A stretch of DNA of 36,718 bases from Eubacteriales bacterium (lineage in GTDB: Bacteria; Bacillota; Clostridia; Peptostreptococcales; Anaerovoracaceae), in the NCBI GenBank assembly GCA_029098205.1, contig JAQXNW010000160.1, positions 1-36,718 of the forward strand, read 5' to 3'. Made by a program: the position numbers and the translations under genes. Within the stretch, counting starts at the first letter, position 1; each line of letters starts with the position of its first letter. Positions 32,431 to 36,718 of the stretch are shown here, piece after piece. The notes under the pieces are model-generated. The model searched no databases. It was not told the origin of the DNA and was given only the letters and a program-made list of their open reading frames with translations.

Positions 32431-33424
32431 AAGCAATAATCTTCTCCAGAAGCTCCGTGAAGGGCACGCCCTCTTTTTCCCAAAGCGTCGGGAACATGCT
32501 GTATTTCGTAAAACCGGGGATCGTATTTACTTCATTCACATAAACTTTTCCGGTATCCCGATCCACCATAAAGTCAACCCGGGAGAATCCCGCGAGGTCC
32601 AGTGCCTTAAACGTTTTGACCGCGATTTTCCGGATTTCTTCCCGGAGCGCGCCGTCCACCTCCGCCGGAACCGTGATCACTGTCTTCGCATCATCCGAGT
32701 ATTTCGCGTCATAATCGTAGAATTCGTGCGCTGCTTCAATTTCGCCGACACCTGCCGCAATCGGATCGTCGTTTCCGATGACGCCGGTCTCGATTTCCCG
32801 TGCGTTCACACCGACTTCCACGATCAGCCTGCGGTCGAACTTCGCCGCTTCACGAAGCCCCGCGAGGAGTTCCTCATGATCATGCACTTTCGAAATGCCG
32901 ACGCTGGATCCCGCATTCGCTGGTTTTACAAACATCGGGTACGGAAGCTTCTCCTCACAGCGTGCCGCTTCCTTCTCAATATCGTTTTCTACATCCCGGG
33001 TAAGAACGAGGACAAAGTCGCAGGTCGGAATTCCCGATGCCTCGAATACCATCTTCGCAGCGACTTTATCCATCGCAAGCGAAGAACCGAGAACGCCGGG
33101 CCCCGCATACGGCATATCCCGCATTTCGAACAGTCCCTGAATCGTTCCGTCCTCTCCATGCGCTCCATGAAGAATCGGAAGTGCAAAATCGATTTTCGAA
33201 AGCGCGTCATCAATGGAAACCTCTTCCGCCGTTATCTCCCAACTGCCGTCTTCCATCTCCTCCGGCGTGCCGTCGAAAATCTTCCAGATCCCGTCCTTCG
33301 TGATTCCAATACGGACAATCTGGTGTTTCTTCTTATCGATTGCGCGGTATACCGCAGCCGCAGAAACTCTGGAAACCTCATGCTCTGTCGATTTTCCGCC
33401 GAAAAATATTCCTATTGTATCCAT
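32405..33424 (-). CDS. ddl: D-alanine--D-alanine ligase
   Basis: 339 residues from ATG 33424, where AAGGAAAAGGAT precedes the conserved N-terminus TIGIFFGGKSTEHEVS. The ATP-grasp body shows LPILHGAHGEDGTIQGLFE, YPMFVKPANAGSSVGISKV, EFYDYDAKYSDD in the omega loop (a Tyr-Lys pattern that suits D-Ala rather than D-lactate) and VYVNEVNTIPGFTKYSMFP for metal binding. Makes the D-Ala-D-Ala dipeptide of peptidoglycan. Confidence 0.97.
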   Translation of the reverse strand: MDTIGIFFGGKSTEHEVSRVSAAAVYRAIDKKKHQIVRIGITKDGIWKIFDGTPEEMEDGSWEITAEEVSIDDALSKIDFALPILHGAHGEDGTIQGLFEMRDMPYAGPGVLGSSLAMDKVAAKMVFEASGIPTCDFVLVLTRDVENDIEKEAARCEEKLPYPMFVKPANAGSSVGISKVHDHEELLAGLREAAKFDRRLIVEVGVNAREIETGVIGNDDPIAAGVGEIEAAHEFYDYDAKYSDDAKTVITVPAEVDGALREEIRKIAVKTFKALDLAGFSRVDFMVDRDTGKVYVNEVNTIPGFTKYSMFPTLWEKEGVPFTELLEKIIAYGYERHHS

Positions 33425-33505
33425 ATCCTTTTCCTTCTTCCCGGATTGATTCATAAGTTTGCTCTGTGAAATCATTCCTCCAAAGCGTCATTTCGTGTGA
33501 AAGTT

Positions 33506-33514
33506 ATTTTACCA
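33506..33514 (-). promoter_or_regulatory. extended -10 promoter of the ddl operon
   Basis: Minus strand TGG followed by TAAAAT, about 80 bases before the ddl start; no convincing -35. Confidence 0.45.
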
Positions 33515-33556
33515 TAAAATTGACTCTTTAGACACAGAAAAACCATATTTCACGTC

Positions 33557-33562
33557 TATAAT
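33557..33562 (+). promoter_or_regulatory. -10 element upstream of htrA
   Basis: Perfect TATAAT, 94 bases before the htrA start. No -35 at 16-18 bases, so an activator or alternative spacing may be involved. Confidence 0.4.
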
Positions 33563-33656
33563 CAAGGACAACGAACGGAGCGGATATGCGCGCCCGAACC
33601 CGGACGGCCGGAAGTGCGCCGCCTCATCCGTAAAACACCAAGAAGCGAGGATGCAT

Positions 33657-35438
33657 ATGGATTACAAAAGCGAAAACGAAGAACGCAGACAGACATATCG
33701 TGAATACCCGGAAACTCCGGAAACAAGCAATTCTGAGACTTCCGGGGAATATTACCGAACTAGCGGGCCTTCCGGAGAATATTCCCGGACAAATGAAGGA
33801 AATTACCAGACCAATGCGGCGGACTCTTTCTACACAAGAGCGGATCACTCGGACTCTGTAAATGCAGGCTCCGTTTATACAGACCCGAATTCCCCGGCCG
33901 CGGAGAGCAGCCGAAACGCCTCTGTGTCTAAGGCTTCTGAAAGCTTTTACAGCTATACAGCCGGCGGTGCATCGAGCGCGACCGATTCTGAAACTTCCTT
34001 CGATTCGTCCTCGGATTACACCGAATCCTCGAACGGAACGCCTTACGGATTTTCAAGCAGCACCGAAAACAGTTCCGGCGCCGGCAGCGGTTTCGTAGAA
34101 TCCGGCAGGTCCGAAGGATACAGCGGTTCCGGGTGGAGCGGCGGTTTCGGAGTGGACGGCGGCTCCGGAGGATTCAGCGGAAATGGAGGGAACGGCGGCT
34201 CCGGAGGCGGAAATTATACATATTACAACGCCGGAGATCCCGGAAACTATAACGGGGGCGGCTCCTCCGGACGCGCAGCGAAAAAGCCGAAAAAGATGCT
34301 GAACATCACGCGGAGAGCCTTTGTCCTGATTCTGATCTTATGCATGCTGATCACATCCGGCGCGACATTCGGCGGATTCGCGATCTACAATCACTACTTT
34401 AACAACGGCGGAAATACGACCTACACGCTCGCAAGCTCAAAAGAGACTTTGTCTTACGAAAGCATTATTAAAATGAATGAGAATTCGGTTGTTTCCATTA
34501 CTACCGAATCGGTTTCAACGGATTCCTGGGCGCAGAATTACGTCACGCAGGGAGCCGGATCCGGCATCGTGATCAAAAAGAACGGCTACATTATGACCTG
34601 CGCGCATGTTGTATCCGGTGCGTCAAAAATCACGGTCACGCTCGCAAATGAAAAAACCTTCAATGCGACGCTGGTCGGCATCAATTCGAGCCAGGATATC
34701 GCGGTCCTTAAGATCAGCGCAAGCAATCTTGATCCGGTCACCTTCGGGGACAGCGATAAGCTCGCCGTCGGCGATCAGGTCGTCGCAATCGGAAATCCGC
34801 TGGGCGAGCTGAGCGGCACAGCGACAACCGGCATTATCAGCGCATTGGAGCGGAAGCTTACGATTGATGATAAGACTTTGTCCCTGCTTCAGACCGACGC
34901 GTCCATCAACCCCGGAAACTCCGGCGGAGCATTATTCAACGCGCAGGGGGAGCTCATCGGCGTCGTTGTCGCGAAATCGACAGGTTCCGATGTGGAAGGT
35001 CTCGGATTCGCGATTCCTGTAAACACAGCAAAATCCGTTGCGGAGGATCTGATTAAAAACGGCAGTCCAGTCGGAGAGGAATCCGAAAGCTCCAGCTCTG
35101 CCTCCGGAAGCACGGACCAGGGTAACACCGACCGGGGCAGAACACAGGAGTCGGATCACGGAAAAATCGGCATTACCGTCTCTGACGTTACATCCGATGA
35201 AGCAGAGTCATCGGGCCTTACCGAAGGCGCCGGTCTTTACATCATACAGGTGACTTCCTCCTCTGCGAAGAGCGCCGGACTTCAGGCGGGCGATAAAATT
35301 GTCGCATGCGGAAGCAAGGCTGTAAACAGCTACGAAGAGCTGCAGAGCGCGCTTTCCGGCAAGAATGCCGGGACAAAGATCACTCTGACGATTCAGAGAA
35401 ACGGCTCTCAGAAAACCGTGCACGTCACGCTGCAGTAG
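33657..35438 (+). CDS. HtrA/DegP-type membrane-anchored serine protease with PDZ domain
   Basis: 593 residues. Envelope quality-control protease. Residues 1-215 are an unusually long cytoplasmic low-complexity region rich in Ser, Gly, Tyr, Glu and Asn. A membrane helix follows (about 221-244, AFVLILILCMLITSGATFGG), then the trypsin-like domain with catalytic His317 (MTCAHVVSG), Asp347 (SSQDIAVLKI) and Ser422 (INPGNSGGALF), and one C-terminal PDZ domain (LYIIQVTSSSAKSAGLQAGD) after a Ser-rich linker. I chose ATG 33657 since GCGAGG is at proper distance; the ATG six bases earlier is too close to it. It stands alone and is divergent from ddl. Confidence 0.95.
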   Translation: MDYKSENEERRQTYREYPETPETSNSETSGEYYRTSGPSGEYSRTNEGNYQTNAADSFYTRADHSDSVNAGSVYTDPNSPAAESSRNASVSKASESFYSYTAGGASSATDSETSFDSSSDYTESSNGTPYGFSSSTENSSGAGSGFVESGRSEGYSGSGWSGGFGVDGGSGGFSGNGGNGGSGGGNYTYYNAGDPGNYNGGGSSGRAAKKPKKMLNITRRAFVLILILCMLITSGATFGGFAIYNHYFNNGGNTTYTLASSKETLSYESIIKMNENSVVSITTESVSTDSWAQNYVTQGAGSGIVIKKNGYIMTCAHVVSGASKITVTLANEKTFNATLVGINSSQDIAVLKISASNLDPVTFGDSDKLAVGDQVVAIGNPLGELSGTATTGIISALERKLTIDDKTLSLLQTDASINPGNSGGALFNAQGELIGVVVAKSTGSDVEGLGFAIPVNTAKSVAEDLIKNGSPVGEESESSSSASGSTDQGNTDRGRTQESDHGKIGITVSDVTSDEAESSGLTEGAGLYIIQVTSSSAKSAGLQAGDKIVACGSKAVNSYEELQSALSGKNAGTKITLTIQRNGSQKTVHVTLQ

Positions 35439-35447
35439 CGGCATCGC

Positions 35448-35483
35448 ACCGATTCCAGAAAACCCGGAATTGATCGGTTTTTT
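35448..35483 (+). terminator. intrinsic terminator of htrA
   Basis: ACCGATTCC pairs with GGAAT..ATCGGT (two bulged bases), followed by TTTTTT, ten bases after the stop. Confidence 0.75.
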
Positions 35484-35528
35484 ATAGATAAAATTCGGAT
35501 TTTTATAAATCTGATTTCGAAAAAGGCG

Positions 35529-35558
35529 AAAAAAGCAGACCTTCCGGTCTGCTTTTTT
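35529..35558. terminator. bidirectional terminator between htrA and the GntR gene
   Basis: AAAAAAGCAGACC / GGTCTGCTTTTTT, 13 perfect pairs with loop TTCC; T runs on both strands. Serves the convergent GntR gene and backs up the htrA terminator. Confidence 0.88.
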
Positions 35559-35609
35559 AATCGTCTTTTCAATACTTCAATGTTCCTAAGCGTTCTGATC
35601 CGCCGTCAG

Positions 35610-36314
35610 CTATTTCACCCTGGCCGGCGCTCCTATACGATTCGCGTCGCCTTCCGAATCGTCGTTCTCGCCGACTTCCTCACGGATCGAATTCTTAAGA
35701 TGCGCGACATGATAGTTCGCAGCCATGTACGCCATATCCGCATCTCCGCTCTTCAGCGCTTTAATGATCGTCCGGTGCTCATCCGGCATGCTCGTGTAGC
35801 GGCTCGGCTTCTCATAATACAAATACCGGAAGCGGAGCGTCAGCTCCTGTACTTTCTCATACAGACTCATCAGCGTCTTGTTTCCACTGTATTTAATGAT
35901 ATGCCGGTGGAAATTCGCGTCCTTCTCGATCATTACGTCGATATTGCCCTCATTCACGGCAACCTCGTAATCGTCAATCATCCGCTCCAGCTCTTCAATT
36001 TCATCCGACGTCACAACCTTCGCCGCAATGGAAGAAGCCAGCGCCTCAAGGTTCTCACGAACGATCAAAGTATCATTGATATCCTTCGCGGAAATTTCCG
36101 CCGCGTACGCTCCCTTTCTGGGCTCGATAATCACCAGTCCATCTTTCGCAAGCTTCCGGATCGCCTCGCGCACCGGAGTCCGGCTTACGCCAAGTTCCTC
36201 CGCCAGCGACACTTCCATCATTCTTGTTCCCGGGGTGATTTTTCCTTCCAGGATCTGCATCTTCAGCTGTTCGTACACCACTTCTCTAAGCGGCTTGTGA
36301 CTCATATCCAACAA
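35610..36314 (-). CDS. GntR-family regulator (FadR/FCD subfamily)
   Basis: 234 residues. The N-terminal winged helix includes VYEQLKMQILEGKITPGTRM and SLAEELGVSRTPVREAIRKL, then GLVIIEPRKGAYA. The C-terminal FCD domain is helical, with metal-ligand-type residues DANFHRHIIKYSGN and YHVAHLKNSI. Such proteins sense small organic acids or sugar acids; the effector is unknown. The start is TTG 36314, seven bases after GGAGG; the nearby ATG 36305 is too far from that site. The tail of 20 residues is acidic. Downstream of ispE, probably in one operon. Confidence 0.92.
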   Translation of the reverse strand: MLDMSHKPLREVVYEQLKMQILEGKITPGTRMMEVSLAEELGVSRTPVREAIRKLAKDGLVIIEPRKGAYAAEISAKDINDTLIVRENLEALASSIAAKVVTSDEIEELERMIDDYEVAVNEGNIDVMIEKDANFHRHIIKYSGNKTLMSLYEKVQELTLRFRYLYYEKPSRYTSMPDEHRTIIKALKSGDADMAYMAANYHVAHLKNSIREEVGENDDSEGDANRIGAPARVK

Positions 36315-36410
36315 AGCTCTTCCTCCAAATCTTACGAAATAATCGGAGCTGTCACGAGATTCCCCGCAAGTTTACCCAAGTAAAAACAAAAGCCAGAAAG
36401 AATCCAGAAA

Positions 36411-36718
36411 TCACGCCATCGTTTCCGTCCAATACGCCTCGTATCCGTCGTCCTTCAAAATCTCCGACGCGCGCTCCGCGTCAGAAACGGACCGGAAAAT
36501 CGTAAAAACGGTCGGACCGCTCCCGCTCATCAACGTCCACTCTCCACCGAGATTCTGCATCTTCTTTTTCAAAAGTGCCGTCTCCGGGTAATGCGCCAGC
36601 GTATAGTTTTCCAGCACATTAATACAATTATGATACAACATCATTGTATCATTTTCAAGACAATTTGCCAGTTTCCCGTTATCCGGACGCTGAAGAATCT
36701 GAATATCGTCTATTCCGC
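36411..36718 (-). CDS. ispE: 4-diphosphocytidyl-2-C-methyl-D-erythritol kinase, 3' part (cut by window edge)
   Basis: About 102 C-terminal residues of a GHMP kinase in the non-mevalonate isoprenoid pathway. RPDNGKLANCL and NCINVLENYTLAHYPETALL match the IspE C-terminal domain, and the conserved glycine-rich loop LMSGSGPTVFTIF is intact. The frame is open to the right edge; the ATP-binding N-terminal half lies outside. It is followed after 96 bases by the GntR gene. Confidence 0.92.
   Translation of the reverse strand, partial: GIDDIQILQRPDNGKLANCLENDTMMLYHNCINVLENYTLAHYPETALLKKKMQNLGGEWTLMSGSGPTVFTIFRSVSDAERASEILKDDGYEAYWTETMA

Noticed and set aside
1..36718. CRISPR array, rRNA operon, insertion sequence or transposase
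   Set aside because: No regularly spaced repeats, rRNA sequence, transposase frame or paired IS ends were seen.

Overview
The window looks like a chromosomal segment of an anaerobic member of the Bacillota, class Clostridia (Lachnospiraceae-like). Evidence: strong AGGAGG-type ribosome binding sites, frequent TTG starts, a C-plus type L31, a Rho with an acidic N-terminal insertion, the 2-hydroxyacyl-CoA dehydratase/activase-type gene trio, and gene orders such as rplM-rpsI and prfA-tsaC-rpiB-upp-tyrS. Species cannot be named from the sequence. The core DNA is moderately GC-rich; one block (about 12.72-15.37 kb) is clearly AT-rich and foreign-looking.

Layout. 1-4686 (minus): 5'-terminal part of ilvB (acetolactate synthase, cut by the window edge), a small conserved protein, then a three-gene oxygen-sensitive reductase-type operon (DUF2229/COG3580-like, COG3581-like, ATP-dependent activase); the activase is interrupted by an in-frame TAA. 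4999-6709 (plus): flavodoxin-like NAD(P)H-dependent reductase, a two-helix membrane protein and a small GGSHGG protein, ending at a terminator that overlaps the convergent alpha/beta hydrolase. 7812-8505 (plus): a DEDDh exonuclease split by a one-base insertion. 8747-8822: tRNA-Lys(CTT) with its own promoter and terminator. 8996-12692 (minus): sensor kinase, response regulator, HAD hydrolase, DUF4230 protein.

Accessory block, about 12.72-15.37 kb (minus): XRE repressor, decayed ImmA/IrrE protease, EndoU-type nuclease toxin, probable immunity protein and a 3'-truncated DUF4417 gene. Its left edge cuts directly into the ribosome-binding region of the DUF4230 gene; its right edge lies beside the rpsI terminator. 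The gap between protease and toxin holds a 19-bp palindrome, a long hairpin and a plus-strand terminator with no known gene.

15.46-29.68 kb (minus): rpsI/rplM with a structured leader and a near-consensus promoter; a TetR - P-type ATPase - basic membrane protein operon; then tyrS, upp, rpiB, tsaC, prfA, an MBL hydrolase, rpmE, prmC, DUF1385 and rho. This is translation and housekeeping machinery. tyrS carries an in-frame TGA between the catalytic and S4 domains.

30.0-36.7 kb: GNAT acetyltransferase, CLC-type (probably fluoride-exporting) antiporter, DUF1934 protein and ddl on minus; htrA on plus; GntR regulator and the 3' part of ispE on minus.

The most notable points are the toxin/immunity island with its unexplained intergenic signals, the rplM leader, and four separate reading-frame lesions (tyrS TGA, activase TAA, exonuclease +1, ImmA/IrrE double frameshift). 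The last group may be true mutations or sequence errors.
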